From assembly GCA_020853095.1 (NCBI GenBank), contig JADYZN010000070.1:1-48611 (forward strand): a DNA stretch of 48,611 nt, given 5' to 3'. Below the pieces are notes generated by a model. The model was given only the letters and a program-made list of their open reading frames with translations. It did no database searches and was not told the DNA's origin. The position numbers and the translations under genes were made by a program. Below are positions 25,408 through 32,755 of this stretch, one piece after another; positions within the stretch are counted from its first letter, which is position 1; every line of letters starts with the position of its first letter. The stretch comes from Phycisphaerales bacterium (lineage in GTDB: Bacteria > Planctomycetota > Phycisphaerae > Tepidisphaerales > Tepidisphaeraceae).

Positions 25408-26232
25408 ATGATGAAACTGGCGGCGTTCGCGGATGAGATTTCCCCCAATCTGGATGAACAGATAAAGGTGTGCGTGGCCAATGGGGTTGAGGCGTTTGAG
25501 CTGCGGGGGGTGAACAATCTCAACGTTCTGGATTTTGACAAGACCTTGCAGCGAGAGATCCGGACGAAATTGAAAGACAATGGCCTTGGCGTGGCGAGCA
25601 TCGGCAGCCCGATCGGGAAGGTGAAGATCAACGAGCCGTTCGGGGCGCATTTTGACCGGTTTAAGATCGCGGTGGATTTGGCGGATTTTTTTGAAGCGCC
25701 GTTCATCCGGATATTCAGTTATTACCCGGCCGACCCAAACGATGACATTCTCAAGCACCGCGACGAGGTGTTGCGCCGGATGCGCGCCAAGGTGGATTAT
25801 CTGGGTGATCGGCCGGTGGTGCTGGTACACGAGAACGAGGCGGACATCTATGGCGAAAAGGTGGCGCAGTGCGTGGACCTGATGAAAAGCATTGATTCGG
25901 CGAGGTTGCGCAGCGCGTTTGATTTTGCGAATTTCGTGGTGGCGGGCGAAAACCCCCTGGAAAACTGGCCAAAGCTCAAACCATATACGGTGCATATCCA
26001 CATCAAGGATGCGCGCAAGTCGGACAAGAAAAACGTGCCGGCGGGCGAGGGGGATGGACAGATCGAGCCGATTTTGTCCGACCTGGGGCGCAGCGGATAC
26101 CGGGGCTATTTGACCATGGAACCGCACCTGGCGATGGCGGGACAATTCCGCGGCCACACGGGGCCGGAACTGTTCAAGATCGCGGTCGATGCGTTGCGCG
26201 CGGTGGCCAACAGGGCCGGAGTGCGGGTTTGA
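25408..26232 (+). CDS. Sugar phosphate isomerase/epimerase-like protein (AP endonuclease 2 fold)
   Basis: 274 residues of the xylose-isomerase-like TIM-barrel family. Markers are KLAAFADEIS at the start, ELRGVNNLN, the metal-binding VLVHENEADIY, AFDFANFV, TVHIHIKDA and the final metal ligand in YLTMEPHL. Members isomerise or epimerise sugars or inositol derivatives with a divalent metal. ATG 25408 has GGAG 8 nt before it. It is the first gene of a plus-strand unit followed by the RnfC- and RnfD-like genes. Sharing a divergent promoter region with the amidohydrolase suggests a common sugar-degradation pathway (inference). Confidence 0.88.
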   Translation: MMKLAAFADEISPNLDEQIKVCVANGVEAFELRGVNNLNVLDFDKTLQREIRTKLKDNGLGVASIGSPIGKVKINEPFGAHFDRFKIAVDLADFFEAPFIRIFSYYPADPNDDILKHRDEVLRRMRAKVDYLGDRPVVLVHENEADIYGEKVAQCVDLMKSIDSARLRSAFDFANFVVAGENPLENWPKLKPYTVHIHIKDARKSDKKNVPAGEGDGQIEPILSDLGRSGYRGYLTMEPHLAMAGQFRGHTGPELFKIAVDALRAVANRAGVRV

Positions 26233-26268
26233 TGGGCCGTTGAAGACTTTCGTAATCTGAGATCGGGC

Positions 26269-27393
26269 ATGAAACGATACCGGCTGCGAATGTCGGGCGG
26301 CCGCATCGGGGAGGAGCGCCACGGCCCGCCGCCCGTATTTGAGGGCATCGCACCCGCAAAACATCAAATGCCTCGTGCATCGGGGATCGCCTGTCCATGG
26401 CCGGCCCCTTCGACACGGGTGCTGGTCGGATGGGTGGATCGGCTGACGGGCGGAGGATTGGGCGCGGATCGGCACGACTGTCCGAACATCCTGGGCCAGT
26501 TGCACCAGTTGCTGACCCGTCCGGTGGACACGGTGTTGTGTTCGCTGATGGATGAGTCGCCGGAAGTGTCGTTGAACGCGGCACTGGCGCACCATTATCC
26601 GGCGGAACTGCTGGCCGGGGTTTGGTTGATGGGGGAACTGACCGGCGCGGCGAATCGGTGGATCGTGGCCGAGGGGGGAACGCGATCCCGATGGCTGGGA
26701 GAGATACGCGAAGGGGCCGCACAATTGCGGTTGAGGTTGATCTGGCTGCGTAACGATTATCCCCAATCGGAAGCGACCGTTCTTCTTTATACGTTATTGA
26801 ACCGGAAATTGCGGCCGAGGCGGCTGCCGACCGAACAGGGCGTGTTGTTGCTGGATGCGGCGGCGGCGGTTGATATCGGGCGAATCGCCTTGTGCGATGA
26901 GCCGGTGACCCTGAGGCCGATGGTTTTCCGGGACCATTCGGCCGGCATCTCGCGGTTTGTTCACGTGCCGGCGGGAATGAAACTGTCCGATGCGATGGCG
27001 GCGGCGAGCCTGAACGCGCATGGGAAGGAATTGCGGGGTGGAAATCTGCTGCGTGATGTGCCAATCGACGCGGAGGCAACGGCGGGATCGGGCGAGCTGG
27101 TGATCCATGCGTACCTGCGCGAACCGATGCGATCGCCCGATTCGTGCATCCGCTGCGGGTGGTGCGTGGAAGGATGTCCGACGCGGATCAACCCCGCGGG
27201 TTTGCTGGAGGCGGCGCAGCGGCGAAACCTGGACCTGGCGGATCATTACGGGCTGGATTCGTGCATTGAATGCGGCATCTGCACGTATGTCTGCCCATCG
27301 CATTTGCCCTTGCTGGAGGGGATTCGACAGTTGCAAAAGCAATCGGACCGGGCAATGAAACAAATGGCCGGCGGATCGGAAAGCACCGGATAA
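26269..27393 (+). CDS. rnfC: RnfC-like iron-sulfur protein, short form
   Basis: 374 residues. The C-terminal third is a ferredoxin domain with two 4Fe-4S motifs, CIRCGWCVEGCP and CIECGICTYVCP, as in RnfC. The middle matches the SLBB/RnfC core (YPQSEATVLLYTLLNRKLRP, LPTEQGVLLLDAAAAVDIGR, EPVTLRPMVF). The N-terminal part is short, and I cannot find the glycine-rich loop that binds FMN and NADH in canonical RnfC. Rnf couples ferredoxin or NADH oxidation to ion pumping across the membrane. Only rnfD follows; rnfA, B, E and G are absent here. The gene overlaps rnfD (TAATG), so they are co-translated. Confidence 0.85.
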   Translation: MKRYRLRMSGGRIGEERHGPPPVFEGIAPAKHQMPRASGIACPWPAPSTRVLVGWVDRLTGGGLGADRHDCPNILGQLHQLLTRPVDTVLCSLMDESPEVSLNAALAHHYPAELLAGVWLMGELTGAANRWIVAEGGTRSRWLGEIREGAAQLRLRLIWLRNDYPQSEATVLLYTLLNRKLRPRRLPTEQGVLLLDAAAAVDIGRIALCDEPVTLRPMVFRDHSAGISRFVHVPAGMKLSDAMAAASLNAHGKELRGGNLLRDVPIDAEATAGSGELVIHAYLREPMRSPDSCIRCGWCVEGCPTRINPAGLLEAAQRRNLDLADHYGLDSCIECGICTYVCPSHLPLLEGIRQLQKQSDRAMKQMAGGSESTG

Positions 27394-28634
27394 TGGACCA
27401 GCAACCCGTGCATACGGACGAATTTTCAAATGGCAATGGAGAGTTGCCGGTGCGGCCGCATTATGTGACGCCCGCCATGTCGAATGCGATACCGACGCTC
27501 CGGCACAGCGGCATGACCATCGGGCGGTTTTTCTGGATGCACGTGCTGGGAGGTGCGTTTCCGGTGGTGGCGGGGTTGATGTTGTTCGGATGGAGGGCGC
27601 TGGGGGTGATCGCGGCGGTGATGGGGACGGCGGCGCTGATGCACCCGCTGTGGCGCCGGATCGGGCCGCATGGCCGGCAGATGCGCTGGTCGCATACGTT
27701 GTGGCTGGCGTTGTTGTTGTCGTTGATGCTGCCGGCGCACCTTTTGAGCGGGGTGGTGGAGGGGGAGTCGAACGTGGCCCTGTGGCCGATGTTGCCGGCG
27801 GCGGGGATCGTGCTGGTGTGGTTCACCTGGCTGCTGGGAGGGGTGGGATCCAGCCGGGTTCATCCGGTAATTTTGACGTATCTGCTGATGGTGGTGTTGT
27901 TTGGACCGTTGCTGGTGCCGCATACGGTGTTGCGGTTTGGCCGGGTGTTTTTGGGGGATGTGAACGATGCGGCCAGAACCGAACAGGTGGTGGCGAAGGA
28001 TCCGTGGAAGCAGACGCGGCCCGCCGATGGGCGTGATGCGATGTGGCGGGAGCCGGCATCGCAGCGGCTGGTCTTTTTCACCAGCGGGCTTCATCCGGCC
28101 TGGATGTCGCTGGAGGGGATGTTGAGGGATCGAATCCCGCCGCTGGAGGATTTGATCATCGCCGGACAACCGGCGCCGATCGGATGCGCCAGCAACGTCG
28201 CGGTGATCGTCGGCGGGTTGTTTTTGCTGTACCGGGGATTGATTGATTTTCGCATCCCGTTGTTGATCTGCCTGGTGGCGTATGGCGCGCTGCTGGTGCT
28301 GCCGATTCCGGTGGTGATCTCCGAAGGAGGCGCGCAATGGCTCTGGCTGGCGGGGCGACAACAGGGCGTGGGGTGGCCGCTGGCGTTGACGTTCGTCAAT
28401 TATGAAATGATGGCGGGGCCGGCGCTGTTCATGGCGTTTTTCCTGGCGACCGCGCCGGCGGTCCGGCCCATGTCGCGTCGGGGAAGGGTTGTTTTTGCGA
28501 TTCTGGTCGGCATCCTGACGGCGGCGATGCAGTTGTATGCCTCGGTGTCGTTCGGGCCTTATCTGGCACTGTTGCTGGTGAGTTTGCTGACGCCGGCATT
28601 GGATCGATTTTTCAGGCCCAGGGCATTGATATAA
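27393..28634 (+). CDS. rnfD: RnfD-like membrane protein without flavinylation motif
   Basis: 413 residues with about ten membrane segments. It matches the RnfD/NqrB family in SSRVHPVILTYLLMVVLFGPL and APIGCASNVAVIVGGLFLLYRGLIDFRIPL, the IG-x-x-S segment near the quinone/flavin site. Canonical RnfD carries a covalent FMN on Thr in an S-G-A-T motif in the loop after the first half; no such motif occurs in residues 184-240 here. The N-terminal 40 residues are cytoplasmic. It is translationally coupled to the RnfC-like gene. Together they look like a minimal electron-transfer module; whether it pumps ions is unknown. Confidence 0.82.
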   Translation: MDQQPVHTDEFSNGNGELPVRPHYVTPAMSNAIPTLRHSGMTIGRFFWMHVLGGAFPVVAGLMLFGWRALGVIAAVMGTAALMHPLWRRIGPHGRQMRWSHTLWLALLLSLMLPAHLLSGVVEGESNVALWPMLPAAGIVLVWFTWLLGGVGSSRVHPVILTYLLMVVLFGPLLVPHTVLRFGRVFLGDVNDAARTEQVVAKDPWKQTRPADGRDAMWREPASQRLVFFTSGLHPAWMSLEGMLRDRIPPLEDLIIAGQPAPIGCASNVAVIVGGLFLLYRGLIDFRIPLLICLVAYGALLVLPIPVVISEGGAQWLWLAGRQQGVGWPLALTFVNYEMMAGPALFMAFFLATAPAVRPMSRRGRVVFAILVGILTAAMQLYASVSFGPYLALLLVSLLTPALDRFFRPRALI

Positions 28635-28649
28635 AGAATCCGGCTTGGC

Positions 28650-28677
28650 TTGTCGCGGGATGGCCGGCCGATATAGT
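28650..28677 (+). promoter_or_regulatory. dxr promoter, predicting a near-leaderless mRNA
   Basis: TTGTCG (28650-28655), a 16-bp spacer and TATAGT (28672-28677) end 9 nt before the TTG start at 28687, so transcription should start within 2-3 nt of the start codon. Confidence 0.65.
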
Positions 28678-28686
28678 GAGCGAGCT

Positions 28687-29856
28687 TTGAGCAAACGAAT
28701 AGCCATTTTGGGATCCACCGGATCGATCGGGACCAACGCCCTGGAGGTGATCGAACACCTTGGGCCTTCCTATCGCGTGACCGCGCTCAGTGCCCACAGT
28801 CAGTGTGATAAGCTGTTGGAGCAGGTTCAGCGCTATCAGCCGGCGGCGGTGACGGTGACGGAAGATGAAGCCTGTCAGCGCGCGATACAAGGACTGAAAG
28901 GAACAGGAGTTAAGGTTTACAAGGGATCGTCCGGGCTGGTGGACATGGTTCGGCGCGGGGATGTGGATGTGGTGCTGGCGGCGATCGTGGGGGCGGCCGG
29001 GTTGCCGGCAGTGTTCGCGGCGGTGGAGGCGGGCAAAGGCTTGGCCTTGGCGAACAAGGAAGCGCTGGTGGTGGCCGGATCGGTGTTGATTCCGATGGCC
29101 CGTGATCGGCGGGTGCCGATTTTGCCGGTGGATTCGGAACATTCCGCGATTTTTCAGGCCATGCAATGCGGGCGGCGAAATGAAATCCGCCGGGCGATCC
29201 TGACGGCCAGCGGCGGGCCGTTTCGCAATGCGCCAGTCGAGAAGATTCAAAATGCCACGCTGGAAGATGCGCTCAACCACCCCACCTGGCGGATGGGCAA
29301 CAAGATCACGATCGATTCGGCGACGATGTTCAACAAGGCGCTGGAACTGATCGAGGCGTGCTGGTTGTTTGATCTGCCGCCAAACCAGGTGGACATCGTG
29401 ATTCATCCGGAATCGGTGGTTCATTCGATGGTGGAATTTATTGATGGGTCGGTGATGGCCCACCTGTCGCCGCCGGATATGCGGACGCCGATCCAGTATG
29501 CCCTGACCTATCCGGAACGGGCCGACGGGATCAGTCGTCGGCTGGATTTGAAACAGGCTTTTTCGCTTAATTTTCAGCCGCCGGACGTTGAGCGATTTCC
29601 CGCACTTCGGCTGGCGTATGATGTGGCGAACAGGGGCGGCACGCTGGGAGCGGTGTTGAACGCGGCCAACGAAGCGGCTGTGGCGGCTTTTACGTCCGGA
29701 AAAATTCGATTTGGCGAGATTTCCCGCATGGTCGAGCTTACAATTGGTGAACACAAGGTTCAGTCGGCCCCCGGACTGGACGATCTTCTGGAAGCGGATC
29801 GCTGGGCCAGGGAAACGGCCAATCGAAGGATCGAAGACACTCTGATTCGGAATTAA
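28687..29856 (+). CDS. dxr: 1-deoxy-D-xylulose-5-phosphate reductoisomerase
   Basis: 389 residues with the complete DXR signature. The NADPH motif is AILGSTGSIG, and the metal and substrate residues lie in PVDSEHSAIFQ and ASGGPFRN, followed by HPTWRMGNKITIDSATMFNKALELIEACWLF and NAANEAAVAAF. It converts DXP to MEP, the committed step of the non-mevalonate isoprenoid pathway, in the cytoplasm. TTG 28687 is preferred: the family begins with KRIAILGSTGS, and the promoter at 28650-28677 lies downstream of the longer in-frame starts. It is followed 3 bp later by rseP, a pairing seen in many bacteria. Confidence 0.96.
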   Translation: MSKRIAILGSTGSIGTNALEVIEHLGPSYRVTALSAHSQCDKLLEQVQRYQPAAVTVTEDEACQRAIQGLKGTGVKVYKGSSGLVDMVRRGDVDVVLAAIVGAAGLPAVFAAVEAGKGLALANKEALVVAGSVLIPMARDRRVPILPVDSEHSAIFQAMQCGRRNEIRRAILTASGGPFRNAPVEKIQNATLEDALNHPTWRMGNKITIDSATMFNKALELIEACWLFDLPPNQVDIVIHPESVVHSMVEFIDGSVMAHLSPPDMRTPIQYALTYPERADGISRRLDLKQAFSLNFQPPDVERFPALRLAYDVANRGGTLGAVLNAANEAAVAAFTSGKIRFGEISRMVELTIGEHKVQSAPGLDDLLEADRWARETANRRIEDTLIRN

Positions 29857-29859
29857 CGC

Positions 29860-31902
29860 ATGGAATGGTTGTCATCCAGCCCGAGCATCATCCTGCTGGT
29901 GTTGGGCTTTGGTTTTGTGATTTTTTTCCACGAGTTGGGTCACTTTCTGGCCGCCAAATGGGTGGGGATCAAGGTGGAGCAGTTTGCGGTGGGGTTTGGT
30001 CAGGCCATTTTGTCGTGGCGCAAGGGGATGGGCGTCAGCATCGGCTCCAGCGGCAAAAAACTGGAGGAGTTGAAACGTCAGGAAGAATCGGGCGTCGCGG
30101 GGATCGACACCGGCCGATATGGAGAGACCGAGTATCGATTGAACTGGATCCCGCTGGGCGGGTACGTCAAGATGCTCGGTCAGGACGATTTGAATCCCAA
30201 TTCGCAGGCGGAAGATCCGAGGGCGTACAATAAAAAGTCGATCGGGGCGAGGATGATCGTGGTGTCGGCCGGGGTGATCATGAACATCATCCTGGCGGCG
30301 ATCGGGTTCATGGTGCTGTTTTTGATGGGGTTCAACGCCCCGCCGGCGGTGGTGGGAAGCATCGCGGCCGGATCGCCCGCACAAAGGGCGGGGTTGCAGG
30401 TTGGGGATCGGATTTTGTATTTCAACGGCGCCTACCAGCACGATTTCACCAAGATCAGCCTGAACGTCGCGTTGGCGCAGCCGGGCATGCCGATCCCGAT
30501 TTACGTTGAACATGCCGATGGTCGGCGCGAACACCTGACCATCGAACCGGAAGCGGACAGCGCAACCCGCGGATTCCTGGGCCTTGGCGTTTCGCCGGCG
30601 ATGGAATTGCGCGGGATCAAGACCAAGGACTCCGCCGCGTTGGAGGAGAGTTTGCGGCTGTCATCGCCGGCGATGTCGGCGGTCAGGCCGGGCGAGCGGA
30701 TCGTCAAGATCAACGGCCTGCCTCTTCCTTCGCTGGAAGCGGCCAACGCCAATTTGAAACATGCCGACCAGGTTCGCCGAAACATTCACTTTTTCGACCA
30801 GGCGATCCAAAGCTCCGGCGGCAAGCCCGTGGAACTGACGCTGGAGGATGCCTCCGGAAAACTGCGCACAACCCAGGTCCACCCGACGTTCGGGATGATG
30901 TTCGGTGCCGATTCGTTGAGTTTTGGCGGAATGGTGCCGCGAACGTCGGTGGTTTCACTGATCACCGAATCGGTGGTGAAAGAGAAAATAGAGCCGGGCG
31001 ACGTCATTTTGGCGGTCAGCGACAGCAGCGGCCAGAAATCCAATCCATCGGCCGAGGAACTGAAGCAATGGCTGGACGAGGCGGGGCATCGGGGCGAAAA
31101 GGTTTCGGTCAAGGTGCTGCGCGACGGGAAAACCCTCGCGTTTGACAACATCACGCTGGGAAACATCGGCAATCGTCATTACGGCCTGGGCGTGGGATTG
31201 GGATTTGATGATCAGCATCCGGTGGTGGCGCAAATCCTGACCGATTCGGCCGCGGCCAAGGCGCAGATTCCGGCCGGGGCGACGTTGACCGCGATCAATG
31301 GCCAGCCGGTGCGAAACTGGTTTGACGTTCAGCGAACGCTGGCTTCGTCCAAGGCGAACCAGCCCATCGAGGTGGCATATGCGGTCGAGGGGGATGAGAC
31401 CCGATCCGCGACGATTGATTTATCCGCCGCGGAATTGACCGACATCCAGTCGCATCGTTACACGCTGCCGCTGTTGTTGCAGGAATTGATCGAACCAAGA
31501 CAGACGAACAACCCGGCTTTGGCGGCCTGGTGGGGCGTGGTGGAGACGCGCGATTTTGTCCTTCAGTTTTACCTGACGCTCAAGCGCATGGTGCAGGGGA
31601 CGATCAGCTACACGAACATGATGGGACCGGTTGGAATCTTCGTCGCCGGGACACATTTCGCGGACAAGGGGACCGACTGGCTGATCTGGTTCCTGGCGAT
31701 GATCAGCGCCAACCTCGCGGTGGTGAATTTCCTGCCGATCCCGATCGTGGATGGCGGGCTTTTCACCTTCCTGATCATCGAAAAAATACAAGGCAAACCC
31801 TTGTCGGCCAGAACCCAGTCCATCGCTCAGATCGTCGGCCTGGCGATCCTGGTCAGCGTCTTCCTGCTGGTGACGTACCAGGACATCACAAGACATCTGT
31901 AA
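29860..31902 (+). CDS. rseP: RseP-type site-2 intramembrane protease with PDZ domains
   Basis: 680 residues, clearly longer than E. coli RseP (about 450). The zinc motif HELGH (H24, E25, H28) is in the first membrane helix and the third ligand D631 is in FLPIPIVDGG near the C-terminus. Between them lie a first PDZ (about 165-230), an extra region with further PDZ-like segments (about 245-520, including DQHPVVAQILTDSAAAKAQIPAGATLTAINGQPV) and helices. The family cuts anti-sigma factors and leftover signal peptides within the membrane. The long insertion is common in planctomycetes. It probably shares its transcript with dxr. Confidence 0.93.
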   Translation: MEWLSSSPSIILLVLGFGFVIFFHELGHFLAAKWVGIKVEQFAVGFGQAILSWRKGMGVSIGSSGKKLEELKRQEESGVAGIDTGRYGETEYRLNWIPLGGYVKMLGQDDLNPNSQAEDPRAYNKKSIGARMIVVSAGVIMNIILAAIGFMVLFLMGFNAPPAVVGSIAAGSPAQRAGLQVGDRILYFNGAYQHDFTKISLNVALAQPGMPIPIYVEHADGRREHLTIEPEADSATRGFLGLGVSPAMELRGIKTKDSAALEESLRLSSPAMSAVRPGERIVKINGLPLPSLEAANANLKHADQVRRNIHFFDQAIQSSGGKPVELTLEDASGKLRTTQVHPTFGMMFGADSLSFGGMVPRTSVVSLITESVVKEKIEPGDVILAVSDSSGQKSNPSAEELKQWLDEAGHRGEKVSVKVLRDGKTLAFDNITLGNIGNRHYGLGVGLGFDDQHPVVAQILTDSAAAKAQIPAGATLTAINGQPVRNWFDVQRTLASSKANQPIEVAYAVEGDETRSATIDLSAAELTDIQSHRYTLPLLLQELIEPRQTNNPALAAWWGVVETRDFVLQFYLTLKRMVQGTISYTNMMGPVGIFVAGTHFADKGTDWLIWFLAMISANLAVVNFLPIPIVDGGLFTFLIIEKIQGKPLSARTQSIAQIVGLAILVSVFLLVTYQDITRHL

Positions 31903-31921
31903 CCGATTTGACCGTGCGCCC

Positions 31922-32530
31922 ATGCAGTCGTGGATCAACGTTTTTCTGAAGCTGTTTTTTCTTCTGACGCCCTTTTTCGTTTTGTCCATGTTCCTGGCGA
32001 TGACCTCGCAATGGGAACGGCGGGCACGCCACATCCTGGCCATCCGGATCACGGCGGCGGTGACGGTGTTGTGCGGTGGATTGCTGCTGTTCGGTGAATA
32101 CGTCTTCTCGATTTTCGGGATCACCATCGACGCCTTTCGTGTGGGGGCGGGGATATTGCTGTTTCTATCCGGATTGTCGTTGTCCCGCGGCGAGGTGATA
32201 CGCCCGGCGAGCGATGAACATGACATTGCCGTGGTCCCCATGGCCATGCCGATCACCGTTGGCCCCGCCACCACCGGCGCGCTGCTGGTGATGGGAGGCG
32301 AGATTACGATGGTTCGGGAGAAATTACTGGTCGGCAGCGCCCTGCTGGCGGCGATATTCTGCGTCGGTCTTCTGCTTTACGTCGCCAGCGAAGTGGAACG
32401 ACACATCAGCCGGACCGGCCTGTCCATCCTAAGCCGGTTGACGGGCTTGATCCTGGCATCCATGGCGGCGCAGATGGTCTTCGAGGGAATCCGAGGCTTG
32501 CTGCACACCCCCATCACGGCTGGACCGTGA
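31922..32530 (+). CDS. MarC-family integral membrane protein
   Basis: 202 residues with six membrane segments. The family markers are FLLTPFFVLSMFLAMT at the first helix, FGITIDAFRVGAGILLFLSGLSL, the conserved AVVPMAMPITVGPATTGALLVM and SRLTGLILASMAAQMVFEGIRGL. MarC (UPF0056) proteins have no agreed function; older links to multidrug resistance were not upheld. ATG 31922 follows the rseP stop by 19 bp, so it is probably in the dxr-rseP transcript. Confidence 0.93.
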   Translation: MQSWINVFLKLFFLLTPFFVLSMFLAMTSQWERRARHILAIRITAAVTVLCGGLLLFGEYVFSIFGITIDAFRVGAGILLFLSGLSLSRGEVIRPASDEHDIAVVPMAMPITVGPATTGALLVMGGEITMVREKLLVGSALLAAIFCVGLLLYVASEVERHISRTGLSILSRLTGLILASMAAQMVFEGIRGLLHTPITAGP

Positions 32531-32568
32531 ACGCGGTGAGCCCAAGGCGTCTTTTTAATGATCGGTAT

Positions 32569-32739
32569 TTACTTGCTTGCGCCGGCCGTGGCCGCGCCGG
32601 TGGCGGCGGGTTTGCGGGCGTCGGGCACGCGGAAGCTGGTCTGGCAGAACTGGCATTTGACCAGTTTGCCCCGTACTTCATCCGGGACCGACAGTATCTT
32701 GCGGCAGCGTAGATTGGGACAGATCAACTGAACCGGCAT
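32569..32739 (-). CDS. Small zinc-ribbon protein
   Basis: 56 residues with two cysteine pairs, CPNLRC and CQFC, around ILSVPDEVRGKLVKC, resembling the MJ0042-type zinc finger found at the N-terminus of many bacterial regulators and membrane proteins. Here the finger is the whole protein apart from an Ala/Thr-rich tail. ATG 32739 has GGGGGGAG upstream. The first pair has four residues between the cysteines instead of two, which may alter metal geometry. It sits 16 bp after the TIGR03790 gene on the same strand. Its role, binding nucleic acid or protein, is open. Confidence 0.8.
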   Translation of the reverse strand: MPVQLICPNLRCRKILSVPDEVRGKLVKCQFCQTSFRVPDARKPAATGAATAGASK

Positions 32740-32755
32740 AGGGTCTCCCCCCGTC

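Noticed and set aside
25231-26766. 511-codon minus-strand frame over the isomerase and rnfC
   Set aside because: Composition (His/Arg/Pro-rich) is typical of a shadow frame; genuine families lie on the plus strand.
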